DNA from: Ascaris suum
Lineage: Eukaryota > Nematoda > Chromadorea > Rhabditida > Ascarididae
DNA: 64,000 nucleotides
Reading direction: 5' to 3'
Assembly: GCA_013433145.1 (NCBI GenBank)
Contig: CM024181.1
Span: 7,626,001-7,690,000 of the forward strand
Shown one piece after another: positions 1 to 11,280 of this stretch. Position 1 is the stretch's first letter. Each line of letters starts with the position of its first letter. Below the pieces are notes generated by a model. The model searched no databases. It saw only the letters and a program-made list of their open reading frames with translations, and was not told the origin of the DNA. The position numbers and the translations under genes were made by a program.

Positions 1-45
1 GATAATTTCTTGATAAACGTTGAGTGAAGGAGTTGTTGGATTCAG

Positions 46-1575
46 ATCTCTGAGATGGAATATACCGGTGCGAACTCACTCTTTCTTCGCATATTAATCG
101 ATAAGAAGTACACATTGCCATATCGTGCACTTGACGGTATCGTTAAACATTTCCTGAGGTAGTACACATTCATATATTTTATCGTTATTATTTTTTGCTT
201 TTTTTTCGTGTCAAGAGATAAACGGAAGAAACCGATACGAAGTGTATCAGCATATCAGGATATCATGGTATCATGTTGGTAATGTTTTATACTTATTTTT
301 TTCTGGTTGGCGTTCTTATCCTTCAGCCCAATAATCTATTCTTATTCTTCAATCCAGTAATGTTCAGTTGACTGTACACCTGGCTTCCAAAATTACGTCG
401 GCATATACTTATACTTTTTTTTATAATATGGGGGAAGGGAGAAGTTCTTGAACATAAGATTGAGAGATGCTTAACATGGAAGTTAATGGACATGCGGTTT
501 ATGCCTTAATAAGGTTTTGGTTTAGAGCAACATCGGTTGCAGATTTGCAGAACACCGATATTCTTGAGAGTTTAGATATTTCGAAAGCATTCGTCAATGC
601 GGTACGATTGTGAAGGATTTTACAGATTCCGAAAAGATGAGAGGCACCTTCCGGTTCTTTGGCAGCAATCATTTTTGGCATTCGCACAACGATATAAGAA
701 CGATATTAGTCAAAAGCAAAGGGAAGCACTCTTGGAAGTTGTTAAGGTTTGTTTTTTTTTGTATTTTAGTTGTTTTTTGAATTTTTTTTAATAGGCGTTT
801 TAAAATTGAGGTTTTTAAAGAAAGAATTTAGGTTGGACTAATGTTTTTCGATTTTTGAAATAATCTAAAGGCTCATCTGTGCGAAACGTAAAGTTTTTAA
901 CCCACTAGATCATCTAATTTTTCCACGTTTATGCATCGCTTGTTGGATATAGAAAATACCCGAGAGGTAGAGTTAGAGTTGGCAAATATATGCTGAATTC
1001 GGAGATCGCTGAGAAACTTTCAAATCTCGTTGGCATTAATCTATTGTTCGAAATCCATCTAGGATATCCGACGCTTAAGAAGGGCGGATCCTAGTACCTC
1101 CATGCTGCCTACCTTCCCTCCACCTACTCTTTCAGCTGACTCTATTCTTCAGTGTCGCTGTAGCAGCCATAGATACCACTAATTCCTTTTAGACTCTGTA
1201 TCAAATTACTGATGCGTAGCACTTAAACAACACCAAAGATAAGAGAAAACGATGACACCCCCCCCCCCCCCCCCCCTCCCTTCCACGAATTCTGAGTCCT
1301 CAGTTGCAACTACCAGTGGTGAGGTTACAATTCGCGGGCTATATGCGACTATTGATAATAACTCATCGCCTACTTAGCCTCGAATTGGAAAAAAAAGTTG
1401 CATAAATACTGTTTTTCTGTAATAGTGACGATCGCATTTTGAAGTTTTTATTCATTTGCAGATTCATCACCATTATCAAATATCACCTGAGATTCGACGG
1501 GAGTTATTAAGTGTGGAAACAGAGAAATCGGCCGATGATGGACCTATAATATCGGATGATGGAATGGAATTGTAG
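46..1575 (+). CDS. byn-1: Bystin, C-terminal part (5' truncated by window edge)
   Basis: Bystin (Enp1/BYSL family) is a nucleolar factor for 18S rRNA processing and 40S subunit assembly. Three exons fit: 46-158, 626-746 and 1462-1575. The first opens after a ...ttcag acceptor and reads [16 protein letters not shown], then [19 protein letters not shown]; the second reads [16 protein letters not shown] and [18 protein letters not shown]; the third reads [13 protein letters not shown] and ends at TAG. These match the conserved bystin C-terminus (human [27 protein letters not shown]). Phases agree across both junctions (2 nt + 1 nt, then phase 0). Upstream of position 46 the frame is closed by a stop, so earlier exons lie outside the window. 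The acidic tail after SPEIRREL is a usual family feature. An AATAAA at 1963-1968 is a possible polyadenylation signal. Identity is secure; the exact symbol assumes C. elegans naming. Confidence 0.92.
1258..1276. repeat. Poly-C tract (C19)
   Basis: An uninterrupted run of 19 C in the second bystin intron. It is one of about ten long G/C homopolymers in an otherwise AT-rich window. Confidence 0.95.
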
Positions 1576-3609
1576 TCGTGTGTGTTGTAATTGTTGGGAA
1601 CGGTCATGAGAGAGAAGGGATTGTTAAAGAGTGAAAGTGATTTGCGTTCATTGGCGAATTTTTTACGCTTATCGTTGTTGAGGTATGTTGAAACTAAATA
1701 TGGGTTATGGCGTTTATGATTGAGTACTGTTGTGCACATAGGTATGGATTTTCGTTCAGCAGATGTCTTTAATGGCTGAAGTCATGCTCAGTGGAAAGTG
1801 CAGCATATGCTGTCTCGGATTCCATCAGATCGCCAGGAAGGGGAAAAAGCTTTAAAAGGGGAGAAAAAAGTTTTGAAAGAAAAGAGTGTTTTAAGAGGAG
1901 AGAGAGAGTTTTAAAAGGCATTAATACTATTTGGGATGATACATTACAGAAAAAAAAGAGAAAATAAAGAGTACGCATACTTTATTACCCTTTATGGCAT
2001 TAGACTAGTGTTTGTTGTATGCAGTTAAATGTGAATATACGCAAATTATGCAGAATAAGTGAGGTTCATCTTGTTGCTTTGTTGCTTTTTCAGATTCTAT
2101 TCGTTTTGTTTCCGACTTTTATTGTTGAATGTATGTCGAGTTGAATAAGCATAAAATATCCTTGAAAAAGAAGTATATCCTTATCGTTATCACGCAGTTT
2201 ATCACTGTATATTAAATATCGATCAATATATGCTTTATTAATATTTATTCGTTTATTAATCGATCGTTGAGCCTTTATTGTGCTAGATTATTTGTAAAAT
2301 TATGCTGAGGTAAAAAAAAAATGCTGAAACGTCGACTCAAAATAGATGGGTTTCAAGTGGTAAACACAGACAACATATGCTGTTCATAGAGGAAACAAAG
2401 TGATTGTTGTTCACTTGTGAGTGCTTACCTGTATTTCTGTTTTACTTTTTATTTTTACTAACTATACTGACTATGGTCTTGAATGTTTATTCCCCTGAAA
2501 TTGAAGGAAACAAAATTTCTGCGGTCTTATTTAGCTGCTCGATGAAGATAGATTAATATTGGTATGGAGTCAAAAAGCGTATTAGGAGGGTGTAATGTTA
2601 CTCTAAAGATTTTTGTTATTTCAGGTTATTTGATTGTGTATTTGAGATTATTGAGGGTACAGCTCAATTAACGAAGAACGAACATCCCAATTAAGTATTA
2701 TTTATTCATAGTTTTAGATGAACGCATAATAAGGGAATTGCTTCTGGGTCGTAATGGATTTCGGGGATGAAAGGTTGATATCGATCTCTGGATTAGGATG
2801 TGGGTTACTTCCTGTATTTCGTGAATTAAGCTGCATTTTATCCCAGTTATAGTGTTCTCTGTTTTGTAGACGAAACTTTCATGAACTATATGCTTTGAGA
2901 GAAGTCATTCTTGTATGGCCGATACGTTGTTGTTTTTAGAGGATGTTGAGGGTACTTAATTCTCTCGTGAACGGAGGAGTTGGGTACGGTGAGAATATGG
3001 TACTTGTTGGATCGGTGCTCGGTACGGTGAATTGTTGGCAATGTGTTCAAATCAGAGGCAGGCGAAGGTTCGCCTTAAATGTTTCTTTTCTTAGCGGAAT
3101 TTAAAAAGAAAATTTAATTTAAAGCTGAGATGAAATTGTTGAAAGAATTCGGAGGTGACAATACGTTTACGATATGTCCTTAGGCGATCAGGTCGAACTC
3201 GAACTAGTGTGGCAGTGATTACATTTTATGGGTGAATTTGATGCGGCTCTGTTTTCTAATATCGTCGCATTTTGTGCATCGATTATTTAGCTTTCGTTTG
3301 TTTTGAGGCTCGTTTCGGATACAGCGTTCATCGGAAATAAGTCAAAAAGTGGCGTTTTCAAAATTGCAGCCGCTTCGATCATTTTTTTTCCCTCACTTTC
3401 ATTTTTTTTTTGAGTAATTTTTCCAATTTTCAGTTTTATTTTTGTTTTCGAATTTCAATTTTTCATCGGTTTTTTTTCGCTTTTTTTAAAAAACTTTATC
3501 CATTTCCTTGTCTTTAAATAATTCCCTAATTATCTATTTCTAGTTGATTGAATTATCCTGTTTTGAACAATTTAATTGTGGGAATTGGCTTCAGTTTCGT
3601 ATAATTTTG
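1576..3609. other. Intergenic region between bystin and mrpl-3
   Basis: About 2 kb without a recognisable coding exon. The left part holds the likely bystin 3' end (AATAAA at 1963-1968). The right part (about 3360-3540) is very T-rich with several T8-T9 runs and ends in a tttctag acceptor at 3543. That acceptor could serve cis- or trans-splicing of the mrpl-3 transcript. No tRNA, promoter motif or mobile element was seen. Confidence 0.5.
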
Positions 3610-6600
3610 ATGAGGAATTTTTATAGAACTCTAACACCGCCACCATGGATACCACAAAAAGAAGAGAGAATCTTCGAACAACTTGAACCGGAAACAGAGG
3701 AATTACTACGGCAAGTTATTGAGCAAGAAAAATCTGGTTGGTTATTTCCTATGTTTGTTTATGCTTTCTGAGATCTCTCTATTATGATTTTTACTCGAAG
3801 TTATATTATTGTGGTCTCTTGCCTTTTGTGAACGATGACTGTTTGTGGGGGGGGGGGGGGGGGTCTGACGTGTTTTGCCAAATGGGTGGGCTGTGACATT
3901 GTTTTTTGTTTTATTTTACTATAAGTGTAATATCCTAATCAAAATGATGTTTTTGTATAGGTTGAAAGCCAATAGCGAGGTTGTTTCATATTTTGGTCGT
4001 CAGAATTTTCTCGTTAAGCAGAAGAAAAAAATATTCCACGATATGGAATTTATAGCACTGAAGTCTATCCATCATCTGCACGAAAGTTTTTCAGTTTTTT
4101 TTTTTTTTGTGATGAATAAATCTCTCATGATATCATTAAAAGTATCCGAATTTAGTGATTTTTTTTTTGAGTTTTTCGTTTTCTTTAATTCACTTAAAAT
4201 AAGTGCTGTCATAAGATGGACCCATCGAAACGATTTGACATATTGGTAGATAAAATTTGAGTTTTTCTCTTCTGATTGAGAATAGCGCCTTTAGGATATA
4301 TTCCGTCATGGAGGAGTAGGGACGAATCACCGTTGCGAGAGGAATTGGTATCGAATGTGAAGGCGGGGGAAGGCAATGAGTGGACGCCTAATTCGAAGAG
4401 GGTAGGATTATTGGCACGTAAATTAGGTATGCTACCTCAGTGGTTAAACAACGGTACACGTGTATTGTGCACAATGCTCGAATTCCCCGAGAACTGTGTT
4501 GTATCGGCTATTGATCCTGAAACTTGGTACAGGTATGATAACATTCTTTTCTGGTTATTTTTTATACCTAGCTTTCGTATCGTGTCAGTGGTAAAGTATG
4601 GTGACAGTTGATTCCACGAAATGAAAGATATCTTGATAAATAAGAAAGGAACTAGGTGGATGAACGTTCGGGATTGAGTACCACTTTATAGTAATATGTA
4701 ACTTCAAGAGTACGTAATAAATGAACATTCGCTAATAAGGGAGATGAGGTCAGAGGTCAAAGAGCCTATAACTGCATATCGAAACATTGTCAGCGTTATT
4801 CACTTAATGAAAGGTTGATCAAAGTTGTACTGTAATGCAACTTGCAATATTTTTAGAACAGGTTATTGTTCATTCTCTATTACTTCATGCAAGAAAGGTT
4901 TCTGCGAACGGCAGCAATGATGAATGATTCCAGGAAAAGTATTGTGGGTAAAAAGAAGGCGTTCGGAATTCAGGGTCCTATGTGGAAAGTAACCGTCGGT
5001 GCAGTTAACGCTGATCCTTCGAAATTTACGCATGTTTATCGCGATATCTTTATGCGTCAAGGTAAACAGTTTAGATTATCGGTTGTTTATGATGCCTTTG
5101 TTCTCATTTATTTCTACGAGTTAATTTGCATAGTGAATATCCATATACTATGGACAGACTTGGAGGGAAGGGAAGAGAATTGCGAAGTGGACTGACGGAG
5201 AGGTAGAAGTGGGGAAGAAGAGAAAGCGGAGGACTTTGCGTTTTTTTTCCTTTGCTCGTTACAAAGGTTGTTGTGTCGCTTATTCCTCTCTGAAGGAAAG
5301 GTGTGAAGTTTTGATTTGGTGTTGCTAAAGGACATCGCATCAAGAACGATTCCCAGCGGAAGTGATATCGATTTCGTAGAATCCTAAAGATAATATTTTT
5401 CTTTCTAAAGTTGTACGACTTTCTTTCAATGTTTATAACTCATTGCAATGTTGATCTATCACAAATTTTGTTGGGATCAATCGTAATAATTTAATTACGG
5501 CTGTTTTTTTTTTGCATTGCGATTTTTAATCTCTCAACACGTTATTCATACGTAAATTAGCGCATTACATAAAAAAGTTTTGATTAAAGAGCTTTGCAAT
5601 CCATAGAATAGGAGTAAAACAACGGTGGTGCTTTGCAATTGCAGAAATTGCAAACAATATCTGCGTTGATGTATTGCATCAATAGGAATTCAAGAATAAA
5701 AGAGTCGTCATTTTCTGCATATATCATTGTCGGTTATCGCGTGTGTTACCGAAGTCCAGGATTTCTTCAATAGGCTTTAGAGGGATTGGAGAGGGGAATA
5801 CAAGATATTACGAGGATAGATTTACGGTTATAAGGGATAGGGTTGTTTTTTGGTAAGCAAGAAAAAGAATGGACTCGTATCCGTCACAGTGCATGCGGTG
5901 GGGGGGGGGGAGGGGGGGGGAAGGGGAGAGCGAGTTACCACTCCGGATTGCAAAGGTTCAACTGGAGATGTCATATTTTGGTGTCATTTTGTTGCATCCG
6001 TAACCAGCTGTGGTAGTGGAAGTAAAATAGAGCAGATTCGACTAGGGTAACTTCCTTTCGCTAGTCGCAAATGCGATGGGTAACTTATCAACATCCACTT
6101 GTGTAGCTTTATTTTGCTGTTGCATAGATTCTGTTGTTGGAGGTATGTGTGGTTGTTGGACGAGATCGTCAAATATACGCTAATTTTTTGCTGATCTTGT
6201 TAGTTCTTTGAAATGAAGACAAACTAGATGAAATTTTTCAATACAGAATGTAGTGATCCTATGGATGTTGTAGATGAATTTGATGAGCGCATTAAAAATG
6301 ATTTTCTTTGAGGTTTGCCAGTGAAGCAACACTTGGGTAGTTTTGTGGTGACCGAAGATGCAGTTGTGGCACCTGGTACACCGCTTCATGTATGTCATTT
6401 TTCGGTGGGCCAATATATCGCAGTAACGGGGAGGACTATTGATTGGGGCTTTCAAGGTGGTATGCATCGATGGGGCATGAAAGGAATGCCTGCCAACAGG
6501 TAAGCACTTTCCAGGTATTATTCAATACACTGCGATTCATTGCTTGTAAAAGGTTTCGTATGGCTGAGTGTTAAATCATTATTTTCTTTAAACGAACGGA

Positions 6601-8907
6601 CGATTCGATCGATTCGCCAAGGATCGGCACAGATCTGCCGAGTGCCCATTCGCTCTTATTCTGCGCGTTTGTCATGCTTATCATAGAGCCGTGCTAGTGG
6701 TTCATCCTACCGCTTTGCGGCCTTCTGTGACCCACTTTCGGTCGCGTGGTATTCACTCTGTTAGCACGATTATATACTGAGGTCTAAAAAATAGATGAGG
6801 CCACTAGTTTGTAAGGTTTAAGTAGTGATTTTAGTAGTAGAGATTAGAATTTTGACTGGAGGAACTGGCTTCTGCATAAAGATAAATTGACGCCATTTTT
6901 CGATGCGGGAATGAAACAAAGTGGCAGAGACGTCCAATAAACTTGACGAAAATTTCCTTCTTCTGGTTGAAATAGAAGGGGGAGGGGAGAGGACTTGTGA
7001 CCTGATGAATTCCGGTGGCACCTTCTTTCCACCTACCCTCTTTGGTGCAACAATGGCATGGCCAGCAGGACTCAAATCTCTTTTAAATATCAGTTTATAA
7101 AACAGTCCTCTTAGACTTTCTCGCAAGATCGTGCATTATTGACTATTGGCAAAGGTGCTTAGATTAAACAAATGTTTTCGTTGTTTTTTTTTTCATTGTG
7201 AAAGAGGAATTGAATATTTACCATTCTGAAATTCTGAAATTGAGCGAGGGGTTAGTGGTGTTATTTCTCAAATTTGATTTGATGAAAGTGAGATGAATGT
7301 AATTCATTTTTCAAGCTTTGTTAAGGCTGTGAATTGTTTTTTTTTTTGTGGTCTTTGGACTAGAAAGACGATAGGAACTGATAGAAGTGTATATCGGAAA
7401 GTGCAGCTAGGATGGAATTAGAATATTTTGATAATTAAGTATTGCTTAATCATTACAACATTTTTCACGTTTAATGTTTATTAAAAGAATATTTTCTGCC
7501 ATAGTTTTTAAGAACAACGAAATCTCATCGTCGAATTGGCTCTATTGGTTCGACGGGTGATGCGCGTGTTTGGCCTGGTAAACGAATGCCTGGACATATG
7601 GGTTATGAATGGGTCACAACGAGTGGACTCGAGGTACTCCGGATAAATCCAGGCAAACAGGTGATTTGCAAAAAAAAAAATTGAACTAACAGTGTTCTGT
7701 TCTTATCTGGGTCAGTAACATTATGCATAACTTGTGTATGAGGAACCATGTAATGGTTTGTTGTGGATCAATTTGTGCTGTGTGTATTTTTGTTTTCCTA
7801 TCTAACTGACGAATTACGTTTGAATTGCCTTTTTTTCTCTCGATGTTGCCTCTTTTTTCCCTTTTTGAAAAGAGGGACTCGAATAAAGTTTGGATGGTTG
7901 CAGGTGATGTATATAAAAGGATGCGTGCCAGGTGAGGTGGGTGAAATTCTTCTGGTGAAAGACTGCCTTCAGCCTTCAAAGCGAGTTAAGAATCCGCCAT
8001 TCCCAACCTTCTTTCCTCCGGATCAGACAGCCGACTCATCGAAAGAGGCTCCAGAAGAAGCGGAAGTACCTGCTGCACCCAATGCACCTGTGGTTGCACC
8101 AAATGGCGAGATATTTGCGTCGAAATTGTTTAGGTATCTTTTTTTAAAATCCTTTACACATTACTCTAAAATCGTTTCGTTGTTATGATACGTTTACAAA
8201 GATATGCGTAACTAGAGGAGACAGCAGGGCTTTCGTTCTGTTTATTAGCTTATTTCGCTCTCTCTTTGAAAAGAAATAGAAGAATACCTTAAGTGGTGAT
8301 TTAAAGCATTTCGCAAATTTGAAAAAAAAAAGAGCTGCAATCGAGAGGGTTTATATTTAGCAACGGGGATATGAGTTTTAGCACATCTCGAAAAAGATAT
8401 ATTATCGAATAGAGGGGCTTAATTTCAATATTTTTATGGTAAAAATGTGCTCACCTTATTTTTCTTCACTAATTGATCGTTGATTTGAGCGGTGCACTGT
8501 ACTCTAGATTTTGCATATGCAGAGTGCCTGCCTACTTGTAAGGTTTTTTAATGCCTGTTTCGGAAGTGTGAAAGGTGTCTTCGGCTTGATCGACGATCAG
8601 GATCGGGCCACTAGCTAGAACTCCGCTGTTGCTTGATAATCATGAGAGAGCAGGGTTGTTGAATTTTTTTTAAAGAGCCTGTTTCAATTGGCTATTTTTC
8701 AGCGTTAGGCCCAGGAAGTAGGAAGTAAAGTTTTCCGCCATTTCTTAGCAAATATTATACTTGAGAAGCAGTTAATTTGGATTTATTATGCAAAACTTTC
8801 TCACTTTCAGGTTTTCGAGTCCATCGATAGTATTCACAGAAGAGCATGAAACAAAATTGCCAGGCCGAGATAAAACGCGTGCAAAGATTGCAAAAGTTAA
8901 GAAATAA
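3610..8907 (+). CDS. mrpl-3: Mitochondrial 39S ribosomal protein L3 (uL3m)
   Basis: A core protein of the mitochondrial large ribosomal subunit, nucleus-encoded and imported. Seven exons join with consistent phases: 3610-3736, 4286-4532, 4934-5061, 6313-6499, 7513-7660, 7904-8133 and 8811-8907, predicting 387 residues. Family landmarks in order are [15 protein letters not shown] (exon 2), [11 protein letters not shown] (exon 4), [19 protein letters not shown] and [18 protein letters not shown] (exon 4, the L3 core loop), [19 protein letters not shown] and MPGHMG (exon 5), YIKGCVPG and [10 protein letters not shown] (exon 6). The human protein has the same blocks (GLPPKQ, GFQGVMKRWGFKG, THRRPGA, VWPGTKMPGKMG, FPTYFPDG). 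The start ATG at 3610 is the only in-frame ATG before the conserved part and gives a basic aromatic N-terminus (MRNFYRTL) suited to mitochondrial import. The C-terminus is a lysine-rich extension ending AKIAKVKK. The exon 3 acceptor at 4933 was chosen because it joins WYR to [11 protein letters not shown]; upstream acceptors keep the frame too. Confidence 0.93.
3847..3863. repeat. Poly-G tract (G17)
   Basis: An uninterrupted run of 17 G in the first mrpl-3 intron. Confidence 0.95.
5900..5920. repeat. Interrupted poly-G tract
   Basis: G11, one A, then G9, in mrpl-3 intron 3. It is followed by further purine-rich sequence. Confidence 0.95.
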
Positions 8908-8974
8908 TTATGCTTTTTCTTATATTTATCTAAGTAGATATTGTAAATTTTGGTTTATTACGTTTTCTAATTTA

Positions 8975-8980
8975 AATAAA
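8975..8980 (+). promoter_or_regulatory. Polyadenylation signal of mrpl-3
   Basis: A canonical AATAAA 68 bp after the mrpl-3 stop codon, followed directly by a T-rich stretch. It fits a short nematode 3' UTR. Confidence 0.65.
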
Positions 8981-11122
8981 ACTTTTTTTTTTGTTTGATC
9001 AAATTGCTTATAAAAATTTGCTAATCTTGGTAGATTTTTTCACACCATTTCCGCATTTTTTTTCATTTTTTTTCATACCATTTTTCCAAATGAAATTTGG
9101 AATTTCCTAAGCGAAATGGAATATTGATCCCTTATATGTCTATATTTAGTCGTAATTTCTGCAGTTCTCCTGTATTCGTTCTTTCTCTTTTCTTCTCTCC
9201 GTTGTCCTCCCCCTCCCGCCTCTCACCCCCCCCCCCTCCCCCAAGAAAAAGAGAAGGCATAGTCTAATGGCTTCCTTGCTTCCAGAAAAAAGAGGGCATA
9301 GTCTGATGGCATGGTTGTCTGCTTAGGTTTTATGCTCTAGTTTATATGCGAAGGAAGTTATGCTTTGTACATTGTATGTTTTGTTATTCGTTGTTGACTG
9401 TCGAAGTAATAAATGACGTTGTTTTATCGCTTTTATTTTTGTTATTATGGTGTCTAATCGCCCACCTGAGAGAAGTACCTGATCTTCGGATGCTTCCGTG
9501 AAGAAATAAAAATGCTAAATTTCTCCTTACTGTCGCCATTTCTGTATCCTCTGTGCTTTGTTGAAGGATGGAATCCTCCTGTTTTTTGCTGAGGTATTTT
9601 TGGAGTGAAGAATTTTGATCGTTGGAAGTATGTAGCTTGAAATGATGCTTATGTTTTTTGAATATGGTTGCTCGTTTTGTTTGTTTATATGAAAGATTCA
9701 TTGATTAGATTAATCAAAGAGGGTGTATTTTTAATGATGTGGGAAGGGAAGAAAGTAAAGGAGACTTGGTATACGAAGTTTCAGACGAGGGGATCTTTGT
9801 ATCGAGAGTTTCTTGCAGAATAGAAAGGAACCAACTAGAAAATAAAAAGGTGAAGTTTGCTAGGCACAGGCTTGTTATGAACCGTTTTACCGCATCTCTA
9901 AACCAGGTTAGGCACCAAACGTCGGTAGAATTTTTTATCAACTTCGGATGGAGGATGTCGTGATGTCTAGGAGGAGTTGGATATTAAGAATCACGTTTTT
10001 TGAAAGCTGTGGGTTTTGATTGTATGTGGCATTTTTTCCCATAAGTATGTCGGAGAATATTATGAGGTTTTGCGATTATTCAAGAAAAAAAGAATTTTGC
10101 GGACGATTCATATGGCTCGGAAATGACAAAAAATTTGAGGAGAAATATGCTAGCTAAGTTACAGCATAAATTACATGCAAATCTGTTACGAAATATTGAA
10201 ATTTACCTGTGTTTATGCAAACAAACAATGATAGGCTGTTTATAGCGTTATTGGCAGCCGAGAGAAGCGCGATCAATCGTTTTACATTTGTTGATTTTTT
10301 TTTGCTCAGGCAGTTGAGAGTGTTGAATCGTTGGTGAGTGTAGCAACGCTGGGCGGTATCGTGTGTGCTGGTGGATGCATCGTCACGTCAGTGGTTGGTT
10401 TTATGTTCTTCAGGCTTATCTTCATTATGGGAATTAATAAGCTTATTATTTTCATAGACTTCATTATCTCTCATAGTCAGATATATTTATTTTTTCGGTT
10501 TGGCAATGACGTGAAGGCAAGATCACGGATACTGGCGGCAGATCGGGGATATACAATTTTATCTTAAGGCATAGTTTGATCCTTATAAAAGCTGTAACAT
10601 TTGTTTTCCTCATCAGACCTTTTATGTATTTAACCTGCACCATTTTTAAAATTGGGTTTTTTTTTTCATTCCTTTGGTGATTAATATTTGGTTGGTTGTT
10701 TCGAAATATAGGGTAGCTGATAAAATGTGCTTGTTTTATATTGTTGGTTGTTAGTTGCGTTGATTTTTTTTTGTGCTGAGTTTATAGGCAAAACAATTTA
10801 CTAGTGGCATTGAAACAACTGAAAATACGTCTTTTGTAATTAATAAATATGTAAATGAGAGCGGCGGAGGCGGATTTTTTTTTATTGTGGAAGCTGGAAG
10901 GTTTTTTGGATTGTCGGGAGGCAGAATATGGTAATGCTAGAGGTGCTCAGGTCAAGGAGGGTCGTCAGCAACTATAAGGAAGGCTCAAAGAACGACGGTC
11001 ACAGATGATATTGTGGGATTTGATGAATAAGTCTTAAATATTGTACCATCGTTACGCCGTCATTCTTTCGTCACCTCCATCCTTTTGATGTATACGGCGG
11101 TTGTTTTTGCGGCGTACTGCAG
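8981..11122. other. Intergenic region between mrpl-3 and fsn-1
   Basis: Contains a C11 run (9226-9236), a degenerate direct repeat with the core GGCATAGTCTxATGGC (9245-9271 and 9285-9310), and several T8-T9 runs. A 75-codon open stretch at 9739-9963 (+) begins at GTG and has CAG/gt-like ends but no recognised motif. A 24-nt candidate microexon lies between a tgctcag acceptor and a gtgagt donor (10310-10333). The first coding exon of fsn-1 probably lies here but could not be fixed. Confidence 0.4.
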
Positions 11123-11241
11123 GTACATCTAGATGCTGCTTGTCGAAGAAGACAGTATTTTATGCAGCTTAGCTATGAGAGCAATTTTCATGAGATGGGG
11201 CGTTACTTAAAATTGTCTGGGTTTTGGCAATTATCCCGCAG
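11123..11241 (+). CDS. Unassigned candidate coding exon
   Basis: Starts directly after an actgcag acceptor and stays open for 40 codons to a CAG|gtataa donor-like site. It reads HLDAACRRRQYFMQLSYES, then NFHEMGRYLKLSGFWQLSR. If the donor is not used, the frame continues to a TAA near 11295. Composition (Arg, Tyr, Gln, Leu rich, no homopolymers) looks coding rather than intronic. It lies just upstream of the F-box exon on the same strand, so it could be an upstream fsn-1 exon or the last exon of a separate gene. No family is recognised. Confidence 0.3.
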
Positions 11242-11280
11242 GTATAATTCCTTGTCTCAGTTTAGACTGGTATCGGCCAG

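Noticed and set aside
3875..4249. 124-codon Phe/Lys-rich frame
   Set aside because: It lies in mrpl-3 intron 1 and is explained by T-runs.
6818..7126. 102-codon minus-strand frame inside an mrpl-3 intron ([17 protein letters not shown])
   Set aside because: No splice or start context and no family match; the patch is G+C richer and may be a repeat fragment, but there is no second clear copy.
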